Source of the DNA: Thiotrichaceae bacterium UBA973
GTDB taxonomy: Bacteria > Pseudomonadota > Gammaproteobacteria > Eutrophobiales > Eutrophobiaceae
Reading direction: 5' to 3'
Assembly (NCBI GenBank): GCA_002292815.1
Contig: DBBX01000020.1
Span: 6,404-70,403, forward strand
DNA: 64,000 nucleotides
In this document: positions 1-9,281 of the stretch, one piece after another
How positions within the stretch are numbered: the first letter of the stretch is position 1
How the letters are laid out: the number at the start of each line of letters is the position of its first letter
Position numbers and translations under genes: made by a program
The notes under the pieces: generated by a model
The model's database searches: none
Told to the model about the DNA's origin: nothing
What the model saw: the letters and a program-made list of their open reading frames with translations, nothing else

Positions 1-102
1 CCTTACATTAAAAAGCTTCTTCCAGTTTTAAAATTCGATGTGTCGTTTTTTACGTGATAAAGTCATATTTAATACGTTAAATAAATAACAATATGGGTTT
101 AG

Positions 103-1890
103 ATGAATAGCTCGGCCAAAGCAGTATTATCAGAAACGAAGCTAACACTTGGCTATATCCTTGATTTATTGGCGAAAGATGATCTCATAAACAATCAGCA
201 ACGTATCCAGCTAGCTAATATCAGCGCTGAACAAAACAAAATTCAGATTCACCCAATAATTACTATCGCTGAACAGGCTTGGCAGTCAACCAGCAATCCC
301 AGTTACCCGCTCAGCCTGGAAACATTGACAAAATGGCTCGCCAAAAAAGTGAACCAGCCCTATTTTCGTATAGATCCTCTAAAAATTGATATCCAGAAAA
401 TTACGTCAGTCGTTTCACAAGCCTATGCCGCAAAACTGAAAATATTACCGGTTGAAGTAAATAAAACAGAACTCACCATTGCCACATGCGAACCATTTCT
501 TATCGCATGGGAGAGTGAATTAGCACGTATTACCAAACTCAAGATTAAACGCGTGATAATTAATCCCAGAGATCTGGAACGTTATCTAATCGAATTTTAT
601 GGTGTGAGTAGAACCATTATTGGTGCTACAAATGAAAAAAGAGATGAACCGATTGCCCTGATTCAAAATTTCGAACAATTGATCAAGGTAGGCAAGGCAG
701 GAGAACCCGATGCTAATGATCAACATATCGTCAGTATTGTTGATTGGTTGTTGCAATTTGCATTTGAACAGCGTGCCAGTGATATTCATCTTGAACCCCG
801 CCGTGAAAAAGGACGTATTCGTTTTCGCATAGACAGCGTTTTACATGTCGTGCACGAATTACCTGTCGTCCTGATGGGCGCAATAACAAGCCGTTTGAAG
901 TCTCTTGGCCGTATGGATGTGACTGATCGTCGAAGACCACAAGATGGAAGAGTTAAAACCATCACCCCATCAGGGAAAGAAGTTGAAATGCGTCTATCAA
1001 CCATGCCCACCACCTTTGGTGAAAAACTTGTCATCAGGATCTTTGACCCTGAGATGCTGGTTAAAAGTTATAAGGAACTTGGATTTACAAATCACGATCA
1101 GACACAACTAAATGAAATGGTTAATAATCCACATGGGATTATTCTGATAACAGGCCCGACCGGTTCTGGTAAAACAACTACATTATATTCAACGCTTAAC
1201 CAGATTGCCCGTCCAGAAATAAATATTTGCACGATTGAAGATCCTATCGAAATGGTTGAACCACAATTCAATCAAATGCAGGTACAACAATCTATCGGGG
1301 TTGATTTTGCATCTGGCGTCCGAACATTACTTAGACAAGATCCCGACATAATCATGATCGGCGAAATTCGAGACCAGGAAACGGCTGACATTGCCATTCA
1401 GGCTGCATTAACAGGCCACCTTGTTTTATCAAGCTTACATACCAATGATGCACCTTCAGCTATTACACGTTTGATTGATATTGGTATGCAACCGTTTCTG
1501 TTAAACGCAACAATCCAAGGCATAGTTGCTCAAAGATTACTGAGAACATTATGTGTCCATTGCAAGGAAGTTGTAAAAACTGATAAAAAAGCATGGGATG
1601 AGTTCTCCAAACCGAATAAATTAAAAATGCCTTCGACAATTTGCAGGCCGATTGGATGTGATGAATGTCGTCATACCGGTTATATGGGACGCACCGCTAT
1701 CTACGAAATATTAAAAATGAATTCCACACTACGAGATAATATCTCATCTCAAACCGACCTAGACACCTTGCGTGAAATTGCAATAAAGACGGGCATGCGG
1801 ACATTAAAGATAGGAGCAGCACAAAAGGTTGCTGATGGCTTAACTACGCTTGAAGAAGCCTTCTCAGTGTTACCACAACATAAGGATTAA
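103..1890 (+). CDS. GspE/PulE/PilB-family secretion or pilus ATPase
   Basis: Cytoplasmic hexameric ATPase of the type II secretion/type IV pilus family, which powers assembly of a pilus or pseudopilus. The Walker A motif GPTGSGKTTT lies near residue 350, followed by an Asp box (TIEDPIE) and a Walker B region (DPDIIMIGEIRD, about residue 413) with a conserved His box (SLHTND). A four-cysteine zinc motif (CVHC near 484, CDEC near 520) is typical of GspE and PilB. The first 200 residues resemble the MshEN/T2SSE N-terminal domain. At 595 aa it is longer than typical GspE and close to PilB/MshE. No other pilus or secretion gene is nearby, so its system cannot be assigned. It converges on xerD, with 8 bp between them. 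Confidence 0.9.
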   Translation: MNSSAKAVLSETKLTLGYILDLLAKDDLINNQQRIQLANISAEQNKIQIHPIITIAEQAWQSTSNPSYPLSLETLTKWLAKKVNQPYFRIDPLKIDIQKITSVVSQAYAAKLKILPVEVNKTELTIATCEPFLIAWESELARITKLKIKRVIINPRDLERYLIEFYGVSRTIIGATNEKRDEPIALIQNFEQLIKVGKAGEPDANDQHIVSIVDWLLQFAFEQRASDIHLEPRREKGRIRFRIDSVLHVVHELPVVLMGAITSRLKSLGRMDVTDRRRPQDGRVKTITPSGKEVEMRLSTMPTTFGEKLVIRIFDPEMLVKSYKELGFTNHDQTQLNEMVNNPHGIILITGPTGSGKTTTLYSTLNQIARPEINICTIEDPIEMVEPQFNQMQVQQSIGVDFASGVRTLLRQDPDIIMIGEIRDQETADIAIQAALTGHLVLSSLHTNDAPSAITRLIDIGMQPFLLNATIQGIVAQRLLRTLCVHCKEVVKTDKKAWDEFSKPNKLKMPSTICRPIGCDECRHTGYMGRTAIYEILKMNSTLRDNISSQTDLDTLREIAIKTGMRTLKIGAAQKVADGLTTLEEAFSVLPQHKD

Positions 1891-1898
1891 TATTCAGC

Positions 1899-2825
1899 TC
1901 ATCCTCTGGGGTGATGTTCCGCATGTAAATCTTTCAAGCGTTCTCTTGCCACATGTGTATAGATTTGTGTGGTAGAGATGTCACTATGTCCTAATAACAT
2001 CTGTACGACTCTAAGATCAGCGCCATGATTTATTAAGTGTGTTGCGAATGCATGACGCAAAACATGTGGTGATAATGTTTTTTTAATCTCGGCGACTACT
2101 GCATAACGTTTGACCATATGCCAAAAAGTTTGACGCGTCATTGCTTTGCCACGATTACTTGGAAACATCGCATCGGTTATGGCATTGCCAAGAATTTCAC
2201 TACGTGCCGATGACAAATAACGTTCTATCCATGCGTTAGCCTCTTCTCCCATCGGCACTAAACGCTCTTTATTCCCTTTCCCTGTTACACGTACGACTCC
2301 TTGTCGTAAATTGACCTGCTGAATTGTTAAACTAACGAGTTCGGTCACACGTAAACCTGTTGCATAGAGCAGCTCAAGCATGGCCTTGTCTCTAACCCCA
2401 GTAGCCGGCGCTGTATCAGGTGCATTTAGCAGATTTTCTACTTCATCTTCAGTTAGAGACTTTGGTAATGTGCGTCCGAGTCTCGGGGCGTCAACATTGC
2501 TTACCGGGTTTTGCTTTATTTTATTTTCTCTCAATAAATATTCATATAACCGTCGCAGACTCGATAATCTCCGCGCAACGGTTCTGACTGAAGCATTCTC
2601 CAATGATGATAAATAAGCCAGGATATCTTTCGCTTCTACTTTAAGTAAATCAACTTTTTTATGCTCCAACCAAAACGAAAACTGTGTCAGATCACTGCGA
2701 TATGCGGAAAGCGTATTCTCACTTAGACCTCGTTCCATCCATAATGAATCAAGGAAAGAATCAATGACTTGTTTAGATTTGATTAAAAATGCAGATTGTT
2801 TTTCAGAAGCTTGATTCATAATCAA
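1899..2825 (-). CDS. xerD: site-specific tyrosine recombinase XerD
   Basis: Tyrosine recombinase that resolves chromosome dimers at dif together with XerC and FtsK. An N-terminal SAM-like core-binding domain (about residues 20-105) precedes the catalytic domain. Catalytic residues are visible: Arg in GLRVTELVS, Lys in VTGKGNKERL, HVLRHA (HxxR), His in LLGHSDISTT, and the nucleophile Tyr in QIYTH. The 308 aa length fits XerC/XerD, and the overall pattern favours XerD. Two in-frame ATGs (2825 and 2819) are possible starts, neither with a clear ribosome binding site. It lies on the same strand, downstream of rplS. Confidence 0.92.
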   Translation of the reverse strand: MIMNQASEKQSAFLIKSKQVIDSFLDSLWMERGLSENTLSAYRSDLTQFSFWLEHKKVDLLKVEAKDILAYLSSLENASVRTVARRLSSLRRLYEYLLRENKIKQNPVSNVDAPRLGRTLPKSLTEDEVENLLNAPDTAPATGVRDKAMLELLYATGLRVTELVSLTIQQVNLRQGVVRVTGKGNKERLVPMGEEANAWIERYLSSARSEILGNAITDAMFPSNRGKAMTRQTFWHMVKRYAVVAEIKKTLSPHVLRHAFATHLINHGADLRVVQMLLGHSDISTTQIYTHVARERLKDLHAEHHPRG

Positions 2826-2934
2826 GCAAGCCGTCTTTGTGATGGGAGTTGTTGAGTTTTATCGAAATCTTGTCGATTGATTATTTTCAAGGATCTGGTC
2901 TTCAGTATAAATAATAAACCAGATATTACAGATA

Positions 2935-2957
2935 CCGGACTGGACTAACCAGTCCGG
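2935..2957 (-). terminator. hairpin downstream of rplS
   Basis: A perfect 9-bp stem (CCGGACTGG/CCAGTCCGG) with a 5-nt loop sits 22 nt after the rplS stop. The minus strand after it is only weakly T-rich, so it may be an imperfect intrinsic terminator at the end of the rpsP-rimM-trmD-rplS operon. Confidence 0.5.
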
Positions 2958-2978
2958 CTTAGGAAACTATGTGGAAAG

Positions 2979-3335
2979 CTATTTTTTAGCCTTAATTTTC
3001 TCTTTAATACGTGCTGCTTTACCGCGAAGGTCACGCATGTAATACAGTTTTGCACGGCGTACATCACCTCTGCGTTTAACTTGAATCTCGGCAACGCTGG
3101 GACTGTAAGTCTGGAAAACACGCTCAACACCTTCACCATAGGAAATCTTGCGAACGGTGAATGCTGAATTCAGACCACGGTTTTTAACCGCGATGACAAC
3201 ACCCTCAAAGGCCTGTAAACGTTCACGTTGACCTTCTTTTACTTTCACTTGAACAACAACAGTATCACCTGGACCAAATTCAGGGACTTCGCGTGTCATT
3301 TGCTCGGCATCGAGTTGTTCGATTATGTTCGCCAT
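2979..3335 (-). CDS. rplS: 50S ribosomal protein L19
   Basis: Large-subunit ribosomal protein L19, located at the interface with the 30S subunit. The sequence has the family features, including the FEGVVIA segment and the conserved RVFQTYSP region, and ends in a lysine-rich tail. The start at 3335 (second ATG) is preferred because a GGAG ribosome binding site sits 7 nt upstream of it, whereas the first ATG (3341) lies only one base from that GGAG. This gives 118 aa, near the usual length. It is the last gene of the rpsP-rimM-trmD-rplS operon. Confidence 0.97.
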   Translation of the reverse strand: MANIIEQLDAEQMTREVPEFGPGDTVVVQVKVKEGQRERLQAFEGVVIAVKNRGLNSAFTVRKISYGEGVERVFQTYSPSVAEIQVKRRGDVRRAKLYYMRDLRGKAARIKEKIKAKK

Positions 3336-3364
3336 TTTCATACTCCAATCACTATTACTTGTTA

Positions 3365-4114
3365 TTAACTTTTAGATTGTTCAGGTTCAGTAATGAATTC
3401 CTGCAACAACCCTTTTTGTTCTTCATCGAGTTCAATAGACTCGATTAAATCTGGTCGCACTTGCCAGGTCTTTCCAAGTGCCTGTTTTAAGCGCCAACGA
3501 CGTATATGCTCATGGTTACCGCTGAGTAATACATCAGGCACCCGATAGCCATTTATTTGCTCAGGGCGCGTATAATGCGGATAGTCGAGCAAACCGTCAA
3601 CAAATGAATCTTCATTAGCTGAATCTTCATGGCCTAAGACACCAGGCAAGGTTCGACAAACACTATCAATAAATACCATTGCAGCGAGTTCTCCGCCGCT
3701 TAGGACATAATCACCTATAGACCATTCCTCATCTATTTCAGATTCGATGAGCCGTTCATCAATGCCTTCATATCGACCGGAGACTAATATCATCCCGGTT
3801 CTTTGCGACAGTTCACGAACTCCAAGCTGATCCAGCCGCCGCCCCTGTGGTGATAGATAAATCACCTTACTTGCTGGTTGCGCCTGTTTAGCCTTGGCAA
3901 TGGCTGAACACAACGGTTCATACTTTAATACCATACCCGGACCACCGCCATAAGGCCGGTCGTCCACGGTATTGTGATTATCGCTGCTAAAATCTCGTGG
4001 ATTCCAAGCTCTAAACTCAAGCAAACTATCTGTTACTGCTCGGCCAATAATGCCGTGTTCAAACACCGTTGAAACCATCTCCGGGAAAAGCGTTATGACA
4101 TCCAATTGATACAT
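3365..4114 (-). CDS. trmD: tRNA (guanine-N1)-methyltransferase TrmD
   Basis: SPOUT-class methyltransferase that makes m1G37 in tRNAs reading CUN, CCN and CGG codons, preventing +1 frameshifting. Family motifs are present: the N-terminal [19 protein letters not shown], the knot region with [12 protein letters not shown], and [14 protein letters not shown]. The 249 aa length is normal. Its ATG overlaps the rimM stop by one base (TAATG), which suggests translational coupling. Confidence 0.97.
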   Translation of the reverse strand: MYQLDVITLFPEMVSTVFEHGIIGRAVTDSLLEFRAWNPRDFSSDNHNTVDDRPYGGGPGMVLKYEPLCSAIAKAKQAQPASKVIYLSPQGRRLDQLGVRELSQRTGMILVSGRYEGIDERLIESEIDEEWSIGDYVLSGGELAAMVFIDSVCRTLPGVLGHEDSANEDSFVDGLLDYPHYTRPEQINGYRVPDVLLSGNHEHIRRWRLKQALGKTWQVRPDLIESIELDEEQKGLLQEFITEPEQSKS

Positions 4115-4638
4115 TATTCTTCAATCTGCCAGTCGACATGCATCGTCTTGGCAATTAAATCAACTCGCTTTACAAATACGTCCATTACTAATGGTATTAA
4201 CGTTTTTGTTTTCTTCTCACCGACCTTATTGATAACAAGTACATCATTAGCACCCGTCTCAACGATATCCTTGACCTTGCCAAGATTTATCTCATCTTGA
4301 TTAAGGACCTCAAGACCTATTAAATCATGCCAATAAAATTCACCTTCGCTTAGCTGTGGCAATATCTCTTGCGTCACGGCTATTTCACAATGAACAAACT
4401 TTCGTGCCTGTTCTGGTGTGTCTACCCCAACCATTTTCATCAGTAGTCGACCACTTCCACGTTGCTGGAATTCATCAATGTCGACAGCTTTCCAACTTGA
4501 ATCCACATGGATAAGCCAAGGTGAATAAGTGAAAATATTTTCAACGGGTCTGGTATACGACTCGATCTTTAACCAGCCTCGCACACCATAAACACCGCCA
4601 ATACGGCCGACGATGATTGAATTTTCATTTTCCTGCAT
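4114..4638 (-). CDS. rimM: ribosome maturation factor RimM
   Basis: Assembly factor for the 30S head that binds S19. It has an N-terminal RimM beta-barrel ([18 protein letters not shown] near residues 8-25) and a C-terminal PRC-barrel ([10 protein letters not shown], then [14 protein letters not shown]). The 174 aa length is typical. It lies between rpsP and trmD in the conserved operon and is translationally coupled to trmD through TAATG. Confidence 0.95.
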   Translation of the reverse strand: MQENENSIIVGRIGGVYGVRGWLKIESYTRPVENIFTYSPWLIHVDSSWKAVDIDEFQQRGSGRLLMKMVGVDTPEQARKFVHCEIAVTQEILPQLSEGEFYWHDLIGLEVLNQDEINLGKVKDIVETGANDVLVINKVGEKKTKTLIPLVMDVFVKRVDLIAKTMHVDWQIEE

Positions 4639-4713
4639 TAAGTTTAAATGCCGGTAAGTTATTACCCAGATTCCTAAAGAACTTAAGCAATAGACTTTCT
4701 TTAAAACTGCTAA

Positions 4714-4971
4714 CTACGCTGCTGCTACTGCTGCTGCGTTGTCTTTAATCAATTTCGCTACACGAAGAGACGTCTGCGCACCCTGCGATACCCAGTGATC
4801 GACACGCTCCATATCTAGCTTTAATGGAACTTCCTGACCTGTAGCCGTAGGATTGAAAAAACCAAGACGTTCTAATGAACGACCATCACGTTTATTGCGG
4901 CTATCTGTTACCACAATGTGATAAAAAGGCATTTTCTTCGCACCTGTTCGAGACAATCTAATTGTTACCAT
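4714..4971 (-). CDS. rpsP: 30S ribosomal protein S16
   Basis: Small-subunit ribosomal protein needed for 30S assembly. The N-terminus [18 protein letters not shown] and the downstream [17 protein letters not shown] are diagnostic. The 85 aa length is normal, and the C-terminus is alanine-rich. It is the first gene of the rpsP-rimM-trmD-rplS operon, so the operon promoter should lie in the 244-bp gap shared with the divergent folate cyclo-ligase gene. Confidence 0.97.
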   Translation of the reverse strand: MVTIRLSRTGAKKMPFYHIVVTDSRNKRDGRSLERLGFFNPTATGQEVPLKLDMERVDHWVSQGAQTSLRVAKLIKDNAAAVAAA

Positions 4972-5215
4972 CAGTCTGATGACCTCTATATTATTCTGAA
5001 AATTTACGACGAGTAGAAAATACCCGTCCGAAAAAAGGCGCTATTGTACGTAAAAGCACCAAAAAAGAAAGTAAATACAGTGCTTTAACGTCATGTAAAA
5101 TACGACTGGCCTTGCCTCATAAAATGCGCAATAAAGAAGCCAATAAGCTATATTAACATTATATTCACAATAACATCATAAGATATTAATTATTAAAGAT
5201 ATTTAATCTATACCT

Positions 5216-5791
5216 GTGAACTTACACGAAGAAAAAAAACACTGGAGAGCCATCTTAAAACAACGACGATCGCTTGTCACTGACAGTAAACGCAAGGAGA
5301 TGAGCCAACAAATCTGTAAATATTTATATGAAATAGATGAATTTAACCAAGCAAAAAGCATATTTTGCTACGTCTCTTACCTCAGTGAAGTCGAAACCCA
5401 CACTTTGATAAATGAGATTATAGACCAAAAACTAGCTTTAGCCGTGCCCAAGATCATGGGTAAATCAGAGATGAGCGCCGTTCCAGTAGATGATTTATCT
5501 GATTTGGAACCTGACAAAATGGGTATTTTGACCCCCAAAATAAATCAATCCGCATCTCCCCCTTTTGATATAGCCATCACTCCCGGAGTTGGATTTACAG
5601 TTACTGGTGAACGATTGGGTTACGGCAAAGGATATTATGATCGGTGGTTTTCTCAAAATAAAGTGAAGACAAAAATCGGTATTGCATTTGAAATTCAGCT
5701 GCTTGAACAATTACCCATCGAAGAAACAGATATTTCTATGGATATCCTCGTAACTGAGGAAAGGATTATTGATTTGAGGAAACCAGCCTAA
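5216..5791 (+). CDS. ygfA: 5-formyltetrahydrofolate cyclo-ligase
   Basis: Converts 5-formyl-THF to 5,10-methenyl-THF using ATP, returning a folate storage form to the one-carbon pool. The conserved N-terminal region (KHWRAILKQRR), the substrate loop and the C-terminal GYGKGYYDRW motif are present. The GTG at 5216 is chosen because later ATGs would remove the conserved N-terminal helix; no strong ribosome binding site precedes it. At 191 aa it has the usual length. In enterobacteria 6S RNA lies just upstream of ygfA, but no 6S-like sequence was recognised here. Confidence 0.93.
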   Translation: MNLHEEKKHWRAILKQRRSLVTDSKRKEMSQQICKYLYEIDEFNQAKSIFCYVSYLSEVETHTLINEIIDQKLALAVPKIMGKSEMSAVPVDDLSDLEPDKMGILTPKINQSASPPFDIAITPGVGFTVTGERLGYGKGYYDRWFSQNKVKTKIGIAFEIQLLEQLPIEETDISMDILVTEERIIDLRKPA

Positions 5792-5802
5792 AGTCTATTG
5801 TT

Positions 5803-6537
5803 CTAGTCTGTCTCAAAATCAGCCAATTCTATAAGCAATGTCCCCTTATCCAAGGCATCACTTTGAGTTGTTTCAATCCGCTCCATTTTGATCAGACCAA
5901 CACCTTCAGCATACCAGCTCGTCTGTTCTACGTTCACTAGTGTTAGACCAACATAATTTCCAGCATCTTTAAATGATGAGCCACTCATGGTGATTTTCAT
6001 GCAATTTTTAAAACGTCCTGCAGGAACAGTAACAACATCGTCTAGTGATTCTATCCTTGCTTCTAGATCTACTTTGGCAAAAATTTCAAATACTGTTTTC
6101 TGTGGCGGCCCTGTCTTCTTCAATAATTTTGTTGTTGTTGTTTGTTCCCATTTTGTATTCGCTACATGTGGTTCAGGAATAACGAGTTGTTTATCTTTAT
6201 TAAATTCGGGCTTAATTTTCTTGTCATTTATGCTACCAAGATAATAAATACCTTTATTAGAATCTAAATAATACAAGACTGTGCCATCGAGTGATTCTCG
6301 TAAATATACCGGTGCTCCATCTAATTCACTTTCACCAAGATTATTGAGGATGTATTTTTGTCTCCGTACACCATCTCGTGTCTCTAACAAAACATCGTAA
6401 CGCCACTTATAACCATTGCTGAGGGGAAAGTAGGATGGTTCTTTTTTTGAACATCCTGAACAGATTAATGTAATGAGTAAGAAAACAAAGCTACCGTTTC
6501 TAAACGAATTAATAATCGAAAAACAATGATTCATCAT
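5803..6537 (-). CDS. putative exported or lipoprotein of unknown function
   Basis: No specific family was recognised. From the ATG pair at 6537/6534 the protein starts with a hydrophobic signal-like segment ending in CSGC, a near-lipobox whose unusual residue is Cys at -3. The mature part opens with YFPLSNGYKWRYDV, a pattern seen in secreted beta-rich proteins of unknown function, and later carries VVTVPAGRFKNCMKI, a motif common in such proteins. The open frame extends further upstream to 6600, but that would overlap the transporter gene and bury the signal peptide. It probably sits in the periplasm, and may be co-transcribed with the upstream transporter, 16 bp away. Confidence 0.65.
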   Translation of the reverse strand: MMNHCFSIINSFRNGSFVFLLITLICSGCSKKEPSYFPLSNGYKWRYDVLLETRDGVRRQKYILNNLGESELDGAPVYLRESLDGTVLYYLDSNKGIYYLGSINDKKIKPEFNKDKQLVIPEPHVANTKWEQTTTTKLLKKTGPPQKTVFEIFAKVDLEARIESLDDVVTVPAGRFKNCMKITMSGSSFKDAGNYVGLTLVNVEQTSWYAEGVGLIKMERIETTQSDALDKGTLLIELADFETD

Positions 6538-6553
6538 ATTGAGATAGAACAGT

Positions 6554-7465
6554 TTATCCTGCCTTATTGTTTGACCAAATAACGGCCATAATCGAACCAC
6601 TGATGTTGTGCCATATGCTAAAAAGCACCCCAGGCAATGCAGCCAAAGTTGTAAAATATTGATTTGCTAATACCACCGCTAATCCCGAGTTTTGCATGCC
6701 AACTTCAATCGAAATCGTTTTGCATATTGCCTCATCATAGCCCATCAACTTTGGAATACTATAACCTGTAATTAACCCCAGAAGATTGTGTAGAGCAACT
6801 GCCACAAATAACAATACGCCTAGCTCAGTTATATGCGCCTGATTTTTAGCGACAATCACACCTATAATTAATATGATAAATGATACAGAAAGTAACGGTA
6901 AAAATAATTTAACCGTCTGAATTCGTTGATGGTATAAAGAATTGATCAAGACACCGCATAAAACCGGAGCGACTACAATTAACAAAAGACTCTTCATCAT
7001 ACTGAGAACAGGGACATCAATACTTTGATCCGCGTAAAACAGCATTATTAAAGGTGTTAACACCGCAGCTAGCAAGCTAGAAATTGCTGTTAATGATATT
7101 GAGAGAGCCACATTACCCCGTGCCAGAAAACAGATAACATTTGAAGCGGTTCCACCTGGGCAAGCACCCACCAAAATCAAGCCTGTTGCTAATAAAACAG
7201 GTAAATCTAGCAATAGAGACAAGGACCACGCTATCAGAGGCATCAGGATATATTGCAAACAAACACCAATCACAATTAGCACAGGTTCTTCGAATATACG
7301 TTTGAAGTCAGATGGTTTAAGTGTCATTCCCATGGCAAACATAACGATACCCAGCATCGGAACAATGGCCTTACCATAATCAGCTAATAACGATGGATAA
7401 TTTATGGCAATAACGGAAATTATAATTGCACCTATAGGTAAGCATAAAATACTACGAGTTTTCAT
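6554..7465 (-). CDS. bile acid:sodium symporter (BASS) family transporter
   Basis: Integral inner-membrane protein of 303 aa with about nine to ten hydrophobic helices. The BASS-family signature GACPGGTASNVICFLARG lies near residues 99-116, and EVGMQNSGLAVVLA near 254 corresponds to the second conserved, sodium-site region. Family members move bile acids, pyruvate, pantoate or other organic anions with Na+; the substrate here is unknown. The ATG at 7465 opens a compact positively charged N-terminus. The gene is followed on the same strand by the exported-protein gene. Confidence 0.9.
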   Translation of the reverse strand: MKTRSILCLPIGAIIISVIAINYPSLLADYGKAIVPMLGIVMFAMGMTLKPSDFKRIFEEPVLIVIGVCLQYILMPLIAWSLSLLLDLPVLLATGLILVGACPGGTASNVICFLARGNVALSISLTAISSLLAAVLTPLIMLFYADQSIDVPVLSMMKSLLLIVVAPVLCGVLINSLYHQRIQTVKLFLPLLSVSFIILIIGVIVAKNQAHITELGVLLFVAVALHNLLGLITGYSIPKLMGYDEAICKTISIEVGMQNSGLAVVLANQYFTTLAALPGVLFSIWHNISGSIMAVIWSNNKAG

Positions 7466-7654
7466 ATTTAGTATTCATAAATTTACGTTAAATGTTCGAT
7501 CGTCCCACTTGTTTAGCCATCCTGCACTATATAGCGATTGCACCAGTCTTATCTAAAAAAAATAATACCTATTGTTTAGCTATTCAATATAAGTACACGC
7601 GATAAAACAGAAATAAAGATTTTCTCATGTAAACAGGGTAAATTATAATCCTCT

Positions 7655-8140
7655 ATGTCTGATAAACTTCATCAAATCAATGCTCAATATTCGAATAAGG
7701 AAGACCGAATACTAATACGTACTTCAACAGAAAATAATAATGAATATTTGATCTGGTTAACCCGTCGCTTTACAAAACTATTACTCGATATTTTGGATAA
7801 AGAAATCGAAAAACGTGGCGGAACAACATCATTAAGCACTAAGAAAGAAACCAAGAAACTCTATACAGATGGGGCCTTTGAAAAACCCTATGCCGAAGAA
7901 AAACCGAAAACTCGGCCATTAGGAGAAGATGGTGTTTTAGCCTTTGGTATAAAAACGCAAACCGATGATGCTGGCAACCTGATTCTTGAACTTCAATCAG
8001 AAACAAAACAAGGTATTACCTTAACCTTGAATGACACCTTGCTCTATATGTTTTATTCGCTATTGATGCAGAGTATCGAACGATCAGAGTGGCAGGTCGG
8101 TCAATTCGGTGAGCGCAGCCCGAACGCTCAATTACATTAG
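7655..8140 (+). CDS. conserved hypothetical protein
   Basis: A 161 aa soluble protein with no signal peptide or membrane segment and no function I recognise. The N-terminal segment around residues 18-50 (RILIRTST, then YLIWLTRRFTKLLLDIL) looks like the conserved core of a small gammaproteobacterial family. The middle is charged and probably flexible, and the C-terminal third is predicted beta followed by helix. A TATAAT hexamer lies at 7644-7649, only 5 bp before the ATG, so either the leader is extremely short or that hexamer is not the promoter. No clear ribosome binding site is seen. Confidence 0.7.
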   Translation: MSDKLHQINAQYSNKEDRILIRTSTENNNEYLIWLTRRFTKLLLDILDKEIEKRGGTTSLSTKKETKKLYTDGAFEKPYAEEKPKTRPLGEDGVLAFGIKTQTDDAGNLILELQSETKQGITLTLNDTLLYMFYSLLMQSIERSEWQVGQFGERSPNAQLH

Positions 8141-8259
8141 AGATATCCACTGATAGTTTTCTACTATCAAGCCGATAAATATAATCAAATTCATAAACTT
8201 ACATCTTTAATTTACTCTACACACACAATCAAACTTTAAACCCTAATAGGAGCTTATTC

Positions 8260-8994
8260 ATGTTAGAAAATAGAGAAGGAAAAAATGTCCCAGATACGAC
8301 TTTTCGTGTCATTGAAGATGGTGACTGGAAAAATGTAACTACAGATGACTTGTTTGCTGGGAAGACGGTTATTGTCTTTTCTTTGCCGGGCGCATTTACA
8401 CCAACCTGTTCGAGTACTCACTTGCCACGTTTTAACGAACTGGCTCCAGTATTCAAACAAAATGGCGTAGACGAAATTATTTGTATGTCAGTTAACGACA
8501 CCTTTGTTATGAATGCCTGGAAAGAAAATCAGGAATCAAACAATGTGACCGTACTGCCTGATGGCAATGGTGAATTCACCGATGGTATGGGAATGTTAGT
8601 TGGTAAAGAAGATTTAGGTTTTGGCAAACGTTCATGGCGTTACTCAATGCTGGTTAAAGATAAAAAGATCGAAAAAATGTTTATCGAACCAGAAGTTGAA
8701 GGCGACCCGTTTGAAGTTTCCGATGCCGATACGATGTTGAACTACATCAATGCAAAGGCAGTTAAGCCTGAATTTGTTTCAATGATTTCACGTAAAGGTT
8801 GTATCCACTGTGAACGTGCAAGAAAAGCACTGGAAGCAAACGACATGCCTTATGAGGAAATTGAATTAGGCCACGGTGTTACCAGTCGTACGCTCAGAGC
8901 AGTTTCTGGTGCAACAACAACGCCACAAGTTTTTATCGGTGGAAAACTGATTGGTACAGCAGATGATCTTGATGCTTACTTAAAAAAGAAGTAA
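8260..8994 (+). CDS. peroxiredoxin-glutaredoxin fusion (hybrid Prx5)
   Basis: A 244 aa thiol peroxidase that carries its own reductant. The Prx5-type peroxiredoxin domain (about residues 1-160) has PGAFTPTCSSTH with the peroxidatic Cys. A C-terminal glutaredoxin domain (about 170-244) has the redox pair CIHC and the cis-Pro segment TTTPQVFIGG. Such hybrids reduce peroxides at the expense of glutathione. A good AGGAG ribosome binding site lies at 8248-8252, 7 nt before the ATG. It appears monocistronic and ends with a strong terminator. No oxyR gene is adjacent. Confidence 0.95.
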   Translation: MLENREGKNVPDTTFRVIEDGDWKNVTTDDLFAGKTVIVFSLPGAFTPTCSSTHLPRFNELAPVFKQNGVDEIICMSVNDTFVMNAWKENQESNNVTVLPDGNGEFTDGMGMLVGKEDLGFGKRSWRYSMLVKDKKIEKMFIEPEVEGDPFEVSDADTMLNYINAKAVKPEFVSMISRKGCIHCERARKALEANDMPYEEIELGHGVTSRTLRAVSGATTTPQVFIGGKLIGTADDLDAYLKKK

Positions 8995-9013
8995 TCAAAA
9001 AGTAACATAAAGT

Positions 9014-9043
9014 CTTAACATAACCCCTTATCCCTATGTTAAG
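9014..9043. repeat. inverted repeat after the Prx-Grx gene
   Basis: A perfect 9-bp inverted repeat (CTTAACATA/TATGTTAAG) with a 12-nt loop, just upstream of the main terminator. It may be an extra 3' stem-loop of the Prx-Grx mRNA. Confidence 0.5.
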
Positions 9044-9049
9044 TATTAG

Positions 9050-9077
9050 AGCCATGCTCCCCGCATGGCTTTTTTTT
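9050..9077 (+). terminator. intrinsic terminator of the Prx-Grx gene
   Basis: A perfect 8-bp stem (AGCCATGC/GCATGGCT), a 5-nt loop and a run of T after it. This is a textbook rho-independent terminator on the plus strand. The rest of the gap up to 9281 shows no convincing gene. Confidence 0.92.
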
Positions 9078-9281
9078 GGCTCATTAAAAATATTATTCTT
9101 CTGCTTACGGCCTTAAGCAGTCATAGTATTAAATATGCCGAATGTCTGCTTAAGATTGAAAACGACACTAAGCCGAAAGCGAAAAAATGCCATTAAACAG
9201 ATACTTTTAATGTCTACTTTCGTTGAGAAACAGTAGATCAGGAATTTGATGTGTAACTTATACATTGGGTCGTTAGCGGAG

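Noticed and set aside
4972..5215. Possible 6S RNA upstream of the folate cyclo-ligase gene
   Set aside because: Expected from E. coli gene order, but no long paired 6S-like structure was recognised; the region holds only the divergent promoters.
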